Assembly (NCBI GenBank): GCA_002305015.1
Contig: DBPW01000002.1
Span: 1-64,000, forward strand
Reading direction: 5' to 3'
Origin: Bacteroidales bacterium UBA1410
GTDB lineage: Bacteria > Bacteroidota > Bacteroidia > Bacteroidales > Dysgonomonadaceae
DNA: 64,000 nucleotides
Shown here: one piece after another, positions 24,888 to 32,889 of the stretch
How the letters are laid out: the number at the start of each line of letters is the position of its first letter
How positions within the stretch are numbered: position 1 is the stretch's first letter
Position numbers and translations under genes: made by a program
The notes under the pieces: model-generated
What the model saw: only the letters and a program-made list of their open reading frames with translations
Databases searched by the model: none
Told to the model about the DNA's origin: nothing

Positions 24888-26684
24888 TTATTCGTCAATT
24901 TCAGAATAGTTTTCCAACAATACTTCTCTATACGCGTTAAACACGGTGGATTGAGAAATGATTCCTTTGTAGATTCCGTTGTCGTCTACAACCGGCAGAT
25001 TCCAGGCTTTGGTATCTTCAAAGATATTCATTACTTTTTCCATCGGCATATTGATATTGATTTTGGCCGGTGGGCCAACCATGAATTTTTCGACTTTGAA
25101 TCGATCATAAAGTTCAGGACGGAAAATGATATTTCGGATATCATTCAGATAGACAAGTCCGAGCAATACACCATTGTCGTTTACTACCGGGAAAATATTG
25201 CGTGTTGAATTGGAAATAATTTTTACCATATCTCCCAATGTCATATCGGGTTTCACAACAGGAATATCGGTTTCCAGGATATCTTCAACTTTTAGAAAAG
25301 TAAGCACGGCTTTGTCTTTGTGGTGGGTGATGAGTTCCCCTTTTTTTGCTAAACGGATGGCGTAGATATTATGTTTTTCAAAGGCAATAATAGTACCATA
25401 TGAGCAGCTTGAAACGATCATCAGTGGCAGGAAAAGTTCGTATCCGCCGGTAAGTTCGGCTATAAGGAAGGTGCCCGTAAGAGGGGCGTGCATTACGCCC
25501 GCCATTACACCGGCCATACCCATCAATGCAAAATTTTCCTGAGGGAGGTATGTGCCATATCCCAGTTGATTCATTGTGTATGAAAAAATGAAGCCGAGAA
25601 TACATCCCAGAAAAAGAGTGGGGGCAAAAACTCCACCCACACCCCCTCCTCCGTTGGTGGCACTTGTGGCAAATATTTTAAAGATCGTGATAAGAGAAAG
25701 AAAAACGATAATACCCCACCGATTATGTAAAGAGTAAAAGAAACTGCCATTCATCAGTTCTTTGTATTTGTCTCCTCCGGCCAATAAGATATCGATAGAA
25801 TTATATCCTTCGCCATAAAGAGGAGGGAAGAAAAAAATCAGCACACTTAGAATGACGCTTCCCATAAGAAATCTTTTTAAGGGACTGATTTTATGGTAGA
25901 TATTTTCATTCCATATCATGACGCGGGTTATGTAAAGGGATAAAAATCCGCAAAGGATTCCCAGTATGATGACATAAGGGATTCTGTTGAGCGTAAACTG
26001 CTCAACTTGTGAAAATGCAAACATGGCGTCCATTCCCGTGAGCAAATACGAAACCGTAGTGGCGGTTACAGACGTCACCAGTAGAGGCAGAATCGATGAC
26101 ATGGTGAGGTCGAGCAACAATACTTCAATTACGAACAAAATACCCGCAATGGGTGCTTTAAAAATGCCGGCAATGGCCCCGGCAGCTCCGCATCCCACCA
26201 ACAACATGAGGTTTCGTTGATCCAATTTGAAAAATCGTCCCAAATTTGAACCGATAGCCGAACCTGTCAGTACGATAGGTGCTTCTGCTCCCACCGAGCC
26301 GCCAAAACCAATTGTGATAGAACTGGCGACAATGGAGGTGTACATGTTGTGTGGCTTTATCCGACTTTTACGTTGTGAAATTGCATAAAGCACTTTTGTT
26401 ACCCCATGACTGATATCATCTTTTACGATGTATTTTACAAATAATCCGCATAGCAAAAGGCCGATAGGAGGGTAAAGCAAATAAAAATAGTTGGCACCGG
26501 TCGGAGTAAAGTTTTCTGTGAGAAATACTTGTATGAAATGGATCGAAGTTTTTACCATGTAAGAAGCCACTGCTGTAGCAATACCCACTAAAAAACATAC
26601 AAATAACAACAAAGTACGTTCTTTTATGTGCTTATTCAGCCACAGTAAGAAATGTTGATACAACTCCTTAAATTTTGAAGCCAT
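24888..26684 (-). CDS. ClC-family chloride channel/transporter with CBS pair
   Basis: A 598-residue ClC protein with about ten or more membrane helices (25-440) and two CBS domains at the C-terminus (about 455-590) that may bind nucleotides. The selectivity motif is GSVGAEAP (129-136); the gating glutamate is kept as Glu134 although the usual GxEGP is changed to AEAP. A second motif MAGVMAGVMHAPLTG follows. Whether it is a channel or a proton antiporter cannot be decided. It lies 12 bp upstream of fmt and has its own -7 element at 26710-26717 behind tsaC. Confidence 0.92.
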   Translation of the reverse strand: MASKFKELYQHFLLWLNKHIKERTLLLFVCFLVGIATAVASYMVKTSIHFIQVFLTENFTPTGANYFYLLYPPIGLLLCGLFVKYIVKDDISHGVTKVLYAISQRKSRIKPHNMYTSIVASSITIGFGGSVGAEAPIVLTGSAIGSNLGRFFKLDQRNLMLLVGCGAAGAIAGIFKAPIAGILFVIEVLLLDLTMSSILPLLVTSVTATTVSYLLTGMDAMFAFSQVEQFTLNRIPYVIILGILCGFLSLYITRVMIWNENIYHKISPLKRFLMGSVILSVLIFFFPPLYGEGYNSIDILLAGGDKYKELMNGSFFYSLHNRWGIIVFLSLITIFKIFATSATNGGGGVGGVFAPTLFLGCILGFIFSYTMNQLGYGTYLPQENFALMGMAGVMAGVMHAPLTGTFLIAELTGGYELFLPLMIVSSCSYGTIIAFEKHNIYAIRLAKKGELITHHKDKAVLTFLKVEDILETDIPVVKPDMTLGDMVKIISNSTRNIFPVVNDNGVLLGLVYLNDIRNIIFRPELYDRFKVEKFMVGPPAKININMPMEKVMNIFEDTKAWNLPVVDDNGIYKGIISQSTVFNAYREVLLENYSEIDE

Positions 26685-26709
26685 TTTTGACCGTTAAATT
26701 TTCTTTTCT

Positions 26710-26717
26710 CAAAGATA
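26710..26717 (-). promoter_or_regulatory. -7 element (TATCTTTG) of clc-fmt
   Basis: Minus-strand TAnnTTTG in the 44-bp gap between tsaC and the ClC gene, 26 bp before the ClC start. Confidence 0.5.
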
Positions 26718-26728
26718 AAGCTCTTGTT

Positions 26729-27292
26729 TTATTTTCGTATGATTTGAATGGTGCCGTTTTTCCCCAATTTTATAATACTCGAAGGAGCCGATTTTATTTT
26801 CTCCTTTTGTCGGAATGTTACAATATAATCAACCGATTTTTTAATTTCTTCATCAATGTCTTTGAATGAAGCAGGAGAAGGTTTTCCGCTAATGTTTGCC
26901 GAAGTGGATACAATGGGTTTTTTGAATTGTTTACAGAGTTCTTTCGAAAAAATTTCGTTTGTGATGCGGATGCCGATGCTGCCGTCTTGTGCAATTAGAT
27001 TGGGAGCAAGATTTTTTGCTCCATCATAGATAATAGTGAGCGGCTTTTCCGAAAGTTCAATCAAGTCCCATGCAATTTCGGGAACCTCTTTCACATAAAA
27101 TTCCAGTTTAGCCGGATTGTCCAACAAAACCAGCATGGATTTGCTGTCGCTACGTTGTTTGATGCGATATACTTTCTCAACCGCTTCTTCGTTAGTTGCG
27201 TCACAACCGATACCCCAGATGGTGTCTGTAGGATAGAGGATAACTCCACCTTGATTCATTATTTCGCATGCTTTTTTTATATCGTTTTGCAT
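26729..27292 (-). CDS. tsaC: L-threonylcarbamoyladenylate synthase
   Basis: A 187-residue YrdC/Sua5-domain protein that makes threonylcarbamoyl-AMP for the t6A modification of ANN-decoding tRNAs. YPTDTIWGIGCDATN near 20-34 and KQRSDSKSMLVLL supply the substrate pocket, and STSANISGKPSP is conserved. It is the short TsaC form without the Sua5 domain. It starts 3 bp after the GNAT gene. The TcdA gene at 32.1 kb acts later in the same modification (t6A to cyclic t6A). Confidence 0.95.
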   Translation of the reverse strand: MQNDIKKACEIMNQGGVILYPTDTIWGIGCDATNEEAVEKVYRIKQRSDSKSMLVLLDNPAKLEFYVKEVPEIAWDLIELSEKPLTIIYDGAKNLAPNLIAQDGSIGIRITNEIFSKELCKQFKKPIVSTSANISGKPSPASFKDIDEEIKKSVDYIVTFRQKEKIKSAPSSIIKLGKNGTIQIIRK

Positions 27293-27295
27293 AGG

Positions 27296-27835
27296 CTATT
27301 GATTTTTTCCCGTATTGAATTTTTGCATCACGAATACATTTACAAATACCTGTTGAAGCGACATCCAATCTTTCAATATTGCAGTGCATTCAAATGCTGC
27401 CTTTTTGAAAAGTCGAATGCTTGCCACGTTCGGTTCCGGAATAAATGCATATAATTGATGCAACTTAAGAAAATTGAAAGCGTATTCTTCCAACAGTTCG
27501 AGCGATTTGAAGCCATACCCTTGATTTCTGTACTTTTGATCGAGCAGGATTCCCACCCCTGCTCTTCCATGAAAGGGCTCAAAATCATACAAGTCTACCG
27601 TCCCGATTCGCCGGTTGCCTTCACGAAGAACAATCATAAGCCTAAGTTGTTTGGTTTGGTAGATATCTTGTTGTGCATATATCAGATACTGTCGGAGGGC
27701 AAAGCGGGAAAAAGGGGATAGTGATGAACCGTATTTCCATAAGTCCGTATCGTTTTCCCATTCATACAGAATATCAAGATCTTCAGGCTCAAGGGCACGA
27801 AGCAATATCTCATTGTTTTGAAGTAACTTACTCAT
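27296..27835 (-). CDS. GNAT family N-acetyltransferase
   Basis: A 179-residue acetyltransferase of the RimJ/RimL or spermidine acetyltransferase-like GNAT type. The acetyl-CoA binding segment GVGILLDQKYRNQGYG and the LYAFIPEPNVASIRLFKKAAFE stretch (motifs A and B) are clear. Substrate unknown. It lies 11 bp downstream of a small membrane protein gene and 3 bp before tsaC; the run recR, membrane protein, GNAT, tsaC is probably one transcript. Similar GNAT proteins act on proteins, polyamines or antibiotics; none can be chosen. Confidence 0.88.
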   Translation of the reverse strand: MSKLLQNNEILLRALEPEDLDILYEWENDTDLWKYGSSLSPFSRFALRQYLIYAQQDIYQTKQLRLMIVLREGNRRIGTVDLYDFEPFHGRAGVGILLDQKYRNQGYGFKSLELLEEYAFNFLKLHQLYAFIPEPNVASIRLFKKAAFECTAILKDWMSLQQVFVNVFVMQKFNTGKNQ

Positions 27836-27846
27836 TTGTTTTTTAT

Positions 27847-28308
27847 TTACGTTATGGCGTTTCCCGCGTCTTTTTTCTCAATCAAATTTTCCAACTCGGG
27901 GAACGATGGTTTGCAGAACAATAAAACAATAAAAAGAATAATGATAAGCCAAGTGTAATTTCCATTAGGAGAGACAATCGAGGCCGAAATATTCCAAAGG
28001 ATTATAAAACTAAGGAAGTAGAGTCTTTGTGAAAAGGCTTTCTTATATATTTTTGTTCCTATTTCTGCATTATAGGGGCGTGACTTTTTATTTGTTTTAT
28101 TCGAAAACAATTTCAAAGCCAATGGTATACCCACAATCGTGAGTAGTATGGAGCATTGGTCGATGATGAGCTGTAGTGAAGAAGGTATTTCTCCCACTCG
28201 GATTACCTTAAATAAGGTTGATAAAAAAAGGATTCCCAGTACAATAAAATGGATAAGATAGTGATGGCGTAATTGCCGGATAGTTTTTTCTTCGATCGGT
28301 AGCGTCAT
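27847..28308 (-). CDS. small membrane protein of unknown function
   Basis: A 153-residue protein with four hydrophobic segments at about 18-36, 42-66, 92-112 and 114-131, and a charged tail. It is not a family I recognise. The start codon overlaps the recR stop as TAATG, so translation is coupled to recR. A GNAT gene follows after 11 bp. Its fixed place behind recR makes it a real gene, but no function can be inferred. Confidence 0.75.
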   Translation of the reverse strand: MTLPIEEKTIRQLRHHYLIHFIVLGILFLSTLFKVIRVGEIPSSLQLIIDQCSILLTIVGIPLALKLFSNKTNKKSRPYNAEIGTKIYKKAFSQRLYFLSFIILWNISASIVSPNGNYTWLIIILFIVLLFCKPSFPELENLIEKKDAGNAIT

Positions 28309-28940
28309 TATTTTGAAGTTAATCTGTAAGTTTCGTCAAAAGGTGTGCGGTTTAAAATGGAACGTCCAAGGGTTACTTCATCGGCATATTCGATTTCATC
28401 CCCGATAGATACGCCGCGGGCAATGATACTGACCTTTACGTCATAAGGCTGTAATTTTCGATAGATATAGAAGTTGGTGGTATCACCTTCCATTGTAGCG
28501 CTTAGGGCAAGAATTACCTCCTTGATGTCGCCGGTTTTTACTCTTTCTACCAAACTGTCGATTTCCAAATCGGAAGGACCTATTCCATCGATGGGAGAAA
28601 TGATTCCTCCCAATACATGATACAATCCCTTAAATTGCATTGTTCCCTCAATTGCCATTACTTCTTTTACATTCTCCACCACGCAGACCAATGATGCATC
28701 TCTGGTTTTGTCTGAACAAATGGAACAAACTTCGCTATCGGAAATATTGTGACAAAGGGAACAATATTTTACTTCGTGTTTGAGTGTCGCTATTGCCGAA
28801 AGGAAATTTTCAACATTGACAGAATTTTGACGCAATAAATGCAATACCAGTCGTAAGGCGGTTTTTTTCCCGATTCCCGGTAATTTTGCAAATTCATTTA
28901 CCGCATTTTCGAGTAATATGGATGGATATTGAGCACTCAT
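28308..28940 (-). CDS. recR: recombination mediator protein RecR
   Basis: A 210-residue recombination repair protein that with RecO (and RecF) loads RecA on gapped DNA. An N-terminal helix-hairpin-helix (FAKLPGIGKKTALRL) is followed by a four-cysteine zinc finger (CSLCHNISDSEVCSIC) and a TOPRIM domain with VVENVKEVMAIE and ALSATMEGD. Length is slightly above the usual 200. It is the first gene of the minus-strand run towards tsaC and has a -7 element at 28962-28969. Confidence 0.96.
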   Translation of the reverse strand: MSAQYPSILLENAVNEFAKLPGIGKKTALRLVLHLLRQNSVNVENFLSAIATLKHEVKYCSLCHNISDSEVCSICSDKTRDASLVCVVENVKEVMAIEGTMQFKGLYHVLGGIISPIDGIGPSDLEIDSLVERVKTGDIKEVILALSATMEGDTTNFYIYRKLQPYDVKVSIIARGVSIGDEIEYADEVTLGRSILNRTPFDETYRLTSK

Positions 28941-28961
28941 TCCTGTTGCATTTTAGTTGAA

Positions 28962-28969
28962 CAAATGTA
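28962..28969 (-). promoter_or_regulatory. -7 element (TACATTTG) of recR
   Basis: Minus-strand TAnnTTTG, 22 bp before the recR start. Confidence 0.5.
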
Positions 28970-29191
28970 CGTGATAATTTTCAATTTACACATAGATACA
29001 TAAAAATTCCGTTTCTGCAAATTCCATTTGTTTTGTCGGGGTCGTGTATGGTTTTTTCGAAAATGATCGTACTGATTGTTTAATTGAACAAATATCTTTG
29101 GAATTGCGCAAATCTCTTGAGATATGATAAATACATTCCCTCTTCTCTAAAATTTTGTCATATTTATTGTACTTTTTATTAAATAAATTTG

Positions 29192-29199
29192 TAGCTTTG
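29192..29199 (+). promoter_or_regulatory. -7 element (TAGCTTTG) of serC-serA
   Basis: Plus-strand TAnnTTTG, 70 bp before the serC start. A second copy of the motif lies at 29093-29100. Confidence 0.55.
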
Positions 29200-29269
29200 T
29201 CGGTGGAAAATTTTCAGTTATTTTTTACTCCACAATCTTGTCAAAACATTTATTAAAGAGCTATTTTTT

Positions 29270-30343
29270 ATGAAAAAGTACAATTTTAATGCAGGTCCTT
29301 CCATACTTCCTCAGGTAGTAATAGAAAAAACAGCGGAGGCTGTTAAAGATTTCAATGGGAGTGGCCTTTCTATTATGGAGATCAGTCATCGTTCCAAAGA
29401 TTTTCAGGCAGTAATGGACGAGGCTGTAGCCCTTTTTAAAGAACTGCTGCAGATTCCGGATGGTTATTCGGTTTTGTTTCTTGGAGGAGGTGCAAGTCTT
29501 CAGTTTTGTATGGTTCCTTACAACCTTTTGGAGAAAAAAGCTGCTTATTTGAATACAGGCACATGGGCTAATAAGGCATTAAAGGAAGCTAAATTTTTTG
29601 GAGAAGTGGTTGAGGTAGCTTCATCAAAAGATGCGCTCTATAGTTATATACCCAAAGACTATACGATACCTACCGATGCAGATTATTTTCATATCACCAC
29701 TAATAATACGATTTATGGAACGGAGATAAGAAAAGATATCGATAGCCCGATCCCTTTGGTAGCCGATATGTCGTCCGATATTTTTTCCCGACCCCTGGAT
29801 GTTTCTAAATATGCTGTTATTTATGGTGGTGCCCAGAAAAATGTAGGACCTGCAGGAGTTGCTTTTGTAATTGTAAAAGAAGATGTGCTAGGGAAAGTAT
29901 CTCGTCCGATTCCGACAATGCTCAATTACCGTACGCATGTAGAGAATGGGTCTATGTTTAATACACCTCCGGTATTGCCCATTTATGCTTGTTTGGAAAC
30001 GTTGCGTTGGCTTAAAGCTCTTGGTGGCGTTGAGGTGATGGAAAAGATCAATATCGAAAAAGCAACGATGTTATATGAGGAAATCGATCGTAATCCTTTG
30101 TTTAAAGGGACAGCTGTACCTGAAGATCGTTCCATTATGAATGTATGTTTTGTAATGAGTGACGAATATAAGGATCTTGAACAGGAGTTTCTGAAATTTG
30201 CCACAGAAAGAGGGATGGTGGGAATCAAAGGTCACCGCTCTATCGGTGGTTTCAGGGCGTCAATTTATAATGCCATGCCAAAAGAAGGTGTACAGGCTTT
30301 GATCGATTGCATGCGCGAGTTCGAAAGAATCAATTTAAGATAG
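29270..30343 (+). CDS. serC: phosphoserine aminotransferase
   Basis: A 357-residue class V PLP aminotransferase that turns 3-phosphohydroxypyruvate plus glutamate into phosphoserine; it can also serve pyridoxal phosphate synthesis. NFNAGPSILP starts the protein, SHRSKDF and LGGGASLQF bind phosphate and cofactor, and the PLP lysine is in YGGAQKNVGPAG. serA follows 5 bp after the stop, so the first two steps of serine synthesis form one operon; serB is not here. Confidence 0.97.
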   Translation: MKKYNFNAGPSILPQVVIEKTAEAVKDFNGSGLSIMEISHRSKDFQAVMDEAVALFKELLQIPDGYSVLFLGGGASLQFCMVPYNLLEKKAAYLNTGTWANKALKEAKFFGEVVEVASSKDALYSYIPKDYTIPTDADYFHITTNNTIYGTEIRKDIDSPIPLVADMSSDIFSRPLDVSKYAVIYGGAQKNVGPAGVAFVIVKEDVLGKVSRPIPTMLNYRTHVENGSMFNTPPVLPIYACLETLRWLKALGGVEVMEKINIEKATMLYEEIDRNPLFKGTAVPEDRSIMNVCFVMSDEYKDLEQEFLKFATERGMVGIKGHRSIGGFRASIYNAMPKEGVQALIDCMREFERINLR

Positions 30344-30348
30344 AAAAA

Positions 30349-31281
30349 ATGAAAGTACTTTTAGCTACAGAAAAACCGTTTGCTTCTAATGCGGTAAACG
30401 AAATACAACATATTATCGAATCGAATGGTTTTCAGTTCGATAAAATTGAAAAGTATACAGAAAAATCGCAATTGATCGATGCGATAAAAGATGCTGATGC
30501 CGTCATTATTCGAAGCGATATTATCGATAAAGAAGTAATCGATGCTGCTCCCCAACTTAAATTAATTGTGCGTGCAGGTGCAGGTTATGATAATGTAGAT
30601 TTGAGCGCTGCAACAGAACATAATATTTGTGTGATGAACACACCGGGACAAAATGCCAATGCGGTTGCCGAACTTGTTTTTGGCATGCTCATTTATGTTT
30701 TGCGTAATTATTTCGATGGATCCACAGGCGAAGAACTTAGAGGCAGACGATTGGGCCTTTATGCTTTTGGGAATGTAGCTAAAATGGTAGCTAAGATCGC
30801 ACGTGGATTTGATATGCCTGTTTATGCCTATTCACCGATTATGACTGAGGATGATCTTCGTAAAGAAGGCGAATACGGGGTTATTCCGGCAAACAGCGCA
30901 GAAGAGCTTTTCGATAATAGTGATATCGTTTCGTTGCATATGCCTCTGCTCGAAGATACGCGTCAATGTGTAAACTATAATTTATTATCGCGCCTACCAC
31001 AGGATGGTATTTTGGTTAATTCGGCACGAAAAGAGGTGGTAAACGAAGATGATTTGATGCGCATTATGGAAGAACGCCCGAATTTTAGGTACATTACCGA
31101 TATCAAACCGGATAAACACGAAGAATTTGCGGCTAAATTTCCGAAACGTTATTTTGCAACTCCTAAAAAGTCAGGAGCACAAACATCGGAAGCGAATATT
31201 AATGCAGGATTGGCAGCAGCAAGACAAATTGTGGCATTTTTTAAAAAGGGAGATGAAACGTTTAGGGTAAATCCTAAATAA
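30349..31281 (+). CDS. serA: D-3-phosphoglycerate dehydrogenase, short lysine-type
   Basis: A 310-residue NAD-dependent 2-hydroxyacid dehydrogenase that starts serine synthesis from 3-phosphoglycerate. Start 30349 (MKVLLATEKP) is 5 bp after serC; the upstream extension to 30307 overlaps serC and is rejected. Catalytic arginine is in VNSARKEVV. The place normally taken by the catalytic histidine (TPHxGAST) reads TPKKSGAQTSE (271-281), so a lysine stands in its place, as in the lysine-type short PGDH described from Entamoeba and Bacteroides. There is no ACT domain, so feedback by serine through that domain is not expected. The dinucleotide-binding glycine motif is degenerate (GLYAFGNVA). Confidence 0.93.
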   Translation: MKVLLATEKPFASNAVNEIQHIIESNGFQFDKIEKYTEKSQLIDAIKDADAVIIRSDIIDKEVIDAAPQLKLIVRAGAGYDNVDLSAATEHNICVMNTPGQNANAVAELVFGMLIYVLRNYFDGSTGEELRGRRLGLYAFGNVAKMVAKIARGFDMPVYAYSPIMTEDDLRKEGEYGVIPANSAEELFDNSDIVSLHMPLLEDTRQCVNYNLLSRLPQDGILVNSARKEVVNEDDLMRIMEERPNFRYITDIKPDKHEEFAAKFPKRYFATPKKSGAQTSEANINAGLAAARQIVAFFKKGDETFRVNPK

Positions 31282-31320
31282 AGAATAATTATGCCCATAG
31301 GGTGCCCGGATTTTATAAAT

Positions 31321-31328
31321 TAACTTTG
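31321..31328 (+). promoter_or_regulatory. -7 element (TAACTTTG) of rubrerythrin
   Basis: Plus-strand TAnnTTTG, 56 bp before the rubrerythrin start. Confidence 0.55.
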
Positions 31329-31384
31329 TTATCTCGACAAAATCGGATAAATTTGTATTTAAACCTGAAAAAATTTTTGACAGT

Positions 31385-31960
31385 ATGGAAAGTATAAAAG
31401 GGACCCAAACAGAAAAAAATCTCCTGATGACTTTTGCAGGGGAATCACAAGCAAGAATGCGGTACACTTATTTTTCGAAAGTGGCCGATAGGGAGGGTTA
31501 CAAACAAATTGCCGCCATTTTTATGGAAACAGCGGAACAGGAAAAGGAACATGCCAAAAGAATGTTTAGCTATTTGGAGGGCGGAATGGTGGAAATAACC
31601 GGGACTTATCCTGCCGGTGTTATCGGAACTACAGCCGAAAACCTGGAAGCTGCGGCTGCAGGCGAGCATGAAGAATGGGCTGTTCTTTATCCGCATTGTG
31701 CCGATGTTGCGGAAAGCGAGGGATTTAAAGAAATTGCCGTCATGTATCGTATGATTGCTAAAGCTGAAAGCATCCACGAAGAACGATATCGCAAATTGTT
31801 GGAACGGGTAAAAAGTGGCACCGTTTTTTCGCGTAACGAAGAAATTGAATGGCAGTGCCGCAACTGTGGTTATGTATATGTGGGTAAGAACGCTCCAAAA
31901 ACGTGTCCGTCTTGCTTACATCCTCAAGCCTATTTCGAGCCGAGATATACGAATTATTGA
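31385..31960 (+). CDS. rbr: rubrerythrin
   Basis: A 191-residue di-iron peroxidase of anaerobes that reduces hydrogen peroxide. The ferritin-like domain has ExxH ligands in ETAEQEKEHAKRMF and AESIHEERYRKL plus ESQARMRYTYF. The C-terminal rubredoxin domain holds the iron with CRNCGYVY and CPSCLHPQ. Monocistronic, with its own promoter and two hairpins downstream. Together with the peroxiredoxin and ferritin it suggests an oxygen-sensitive lifestyle. Confidence 0.97.
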   Translation: MESIKGTQTEKNLLMTFAGESQARMRYTYFSKVADREGYKQIAAIFMETAEQEKEHAKRMFSYLEGGMVEITGTYPAGVIGTTAENLEAAAAGEHEEWAVLYPHCADVAESEGFKEIAVMYRMIAKAESIHEERYRKLLERVKSGTVFSRNEEIEWQCRNCGYVYVGKNAPKTCPSCLHPQAYFEPRYTNY

Positions 31961-31981
31961 AAATATCGAAACAACCGCGTT

Positions 31982-32015
31982 TCATTCGAAATGTGTAATG
32001 AAGCATTTCGAATGA
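31982..32015. repeat. 12-bp perfect hairpin after rubrerythrin
   Basis: tcattcgaaatg (31982-31993) and its exact reverse complement (32004-32015) with a 10-nt loop, 21 bp after the stop and just ahead of the true terminator. Likely an mRNA 3'-end stabiliser or part of a composite terminator. Confidence 0.65.
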
Positions 32016-32021
32016 TATCAG

Positions 32022-32056
32022 AAAAACGTATCCCTAATTAGGGTGCGTTTTTTTGT
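32022..32056 (+). terminator. intrinsic terminator after rubrerythrin
   Basis: aaaacgta..ccctaa pairs with ttaggg..tgcgtttt with one bulge and a G-U pair, followed by a long T-run. Confidence 0.75.
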
Positions 32057-32075
32057 TTGGCTCGGCAAATCCTTT

Positions 32076-32083
32076 TATTTTTG
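32076..32083 (+). promoter_or_regulatory. -7 element (TATTTTTG) of tcdA
   Basis: Plus-strand TAnnTTTG, 19 bp before the start at 32103; it shows the open frame from 32043 is not translated. Confidence 0.6.
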
Positions 32084-32102
32084 CAAAAACAACCCAAAAA
32101 CA

Positions 32103-32867
32103 ATGGAATACGAGGAACTTTTTGCTCGGACTGAACTGTTGGTAGGAAAAGAATCCATGAAGGCAATTGCTTCCAAACGGATGATCCTTTTCGGTTTAGG
32201 AGGTGTTGGTAGCTGGTGTGCCGAAGGATTAATTCGGAGTGGCGTTATGCATCTAACTATTGTAGATCCGGATAGGGTAGCTCCTTCGAATATTAATCGG
32301 CAATTGCCTGCGACTACCCAAACCATTGGACAACTCAAAGTGGAAGTGATGAAAAATCGACTGCTCGAAATTAATCCCCTTGTCGAAATAAAAGCCGTTC
32401 CACAGATGTACAGCGAAGAAACATCAACCTCTTTTCATTTGGAAACGTACGATTATGTTATCGATGCCATTGATACGCTTCAACAGAAAGCGCATCTGCT
32501 TTTAATGGCATCGAAAACGCCTGCAACAGTTTTTTCGTCAATGGGAGCGGCTCTAAAAATTGATCCGCAACAAATTCGTGTAGCCGAGTTTCAAAAAGTA
32601 AAAGGTTGCAAACTGGCAGCGGCACTTCGTCGGCACCTTCGCGATAAGGGAAAGCCGGTAAAGCCCATTTTATGTGTTTATAGTGAAGAGCACTATCCTA
32701 ACAAAGGGACAACAATCGAAAAGAACAAAAACGATTTTTTTCGTCGAGAAAAAACCAATGGAACAGTAGTACATGTGACCGCAGTTTTTGGTTTCACGCT
32801 AACCGCGTTGGTTATTCAGGATATCCTTTCCAAATGCGACACCCCTCCCTTCAATGCCAAGCAATGA
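32103..32867 (+). CDS. tcdA: tRNA threonylcarbamoyladenosine dehydratase
   Basis: A 254-residue E1/ThiF-fold enzyme (YgdL/CsdL) that uses ATP to cyclise t6A to ct6A in tRNA. The nucleotide-binding GLGGVGSWCAEGL is near 31-43, followed by DPDRVAPSNINRQ and DAIDTLQQK, all hallmarks of the family. The start at 32103 is favoured by the -7 element at 32076 and by homologue length. TsaC at 26.7 kb makes the substrate intermediate; CsdA/CsdE partners are not adjacent. Confidence 0.93.
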   Translation: MEYEELFARTELLVGKESMKAIASKRMILFGLGGVGSWCAEGLIRSGVMHLTIVDPDRVAPSNINRQLPATTQTIGQLKVEVMKNRLLEINPLVEIKAVPQMYSEETSTSFHLETYDYVIDAIDTLQQKAHLLLMASKTPATVFSSMGAALKIDPQQIRVAEFQKVKGCKLAAALRRHLRDKGKPVKPILCVYSEEHYPNKGTTIEKNKNDFFRREKTNGTVVHVTAVFGFTLTALVIQDILSKCDTPPFNAKQ

Positions 32868-32889
32868 AAAATATTCATGTTTCGATTTA

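Larger units (their letters stand above)
28941..29269. other. divergent intergenic region recR / serC
   Basis: 329 bp without a gene. It holds a recR -7 element (28962-28969, minus strand), a serC -7 element (29192-29199, plus strand) and a second plus-strand TATCTTTG at 29093-29100 that could be an additional upstream promoter. An AT-rich tract lies between. No leader peptide or riboswitch fold was recognised. Confidence 0.5.

Noticed and set aside
30307..30348. Longer start for serA overlapping serC
   Set aside because: The 14 extra residues are out of keeping with family N-termini; MKVLLATEKP just after the serC stop is the better start.
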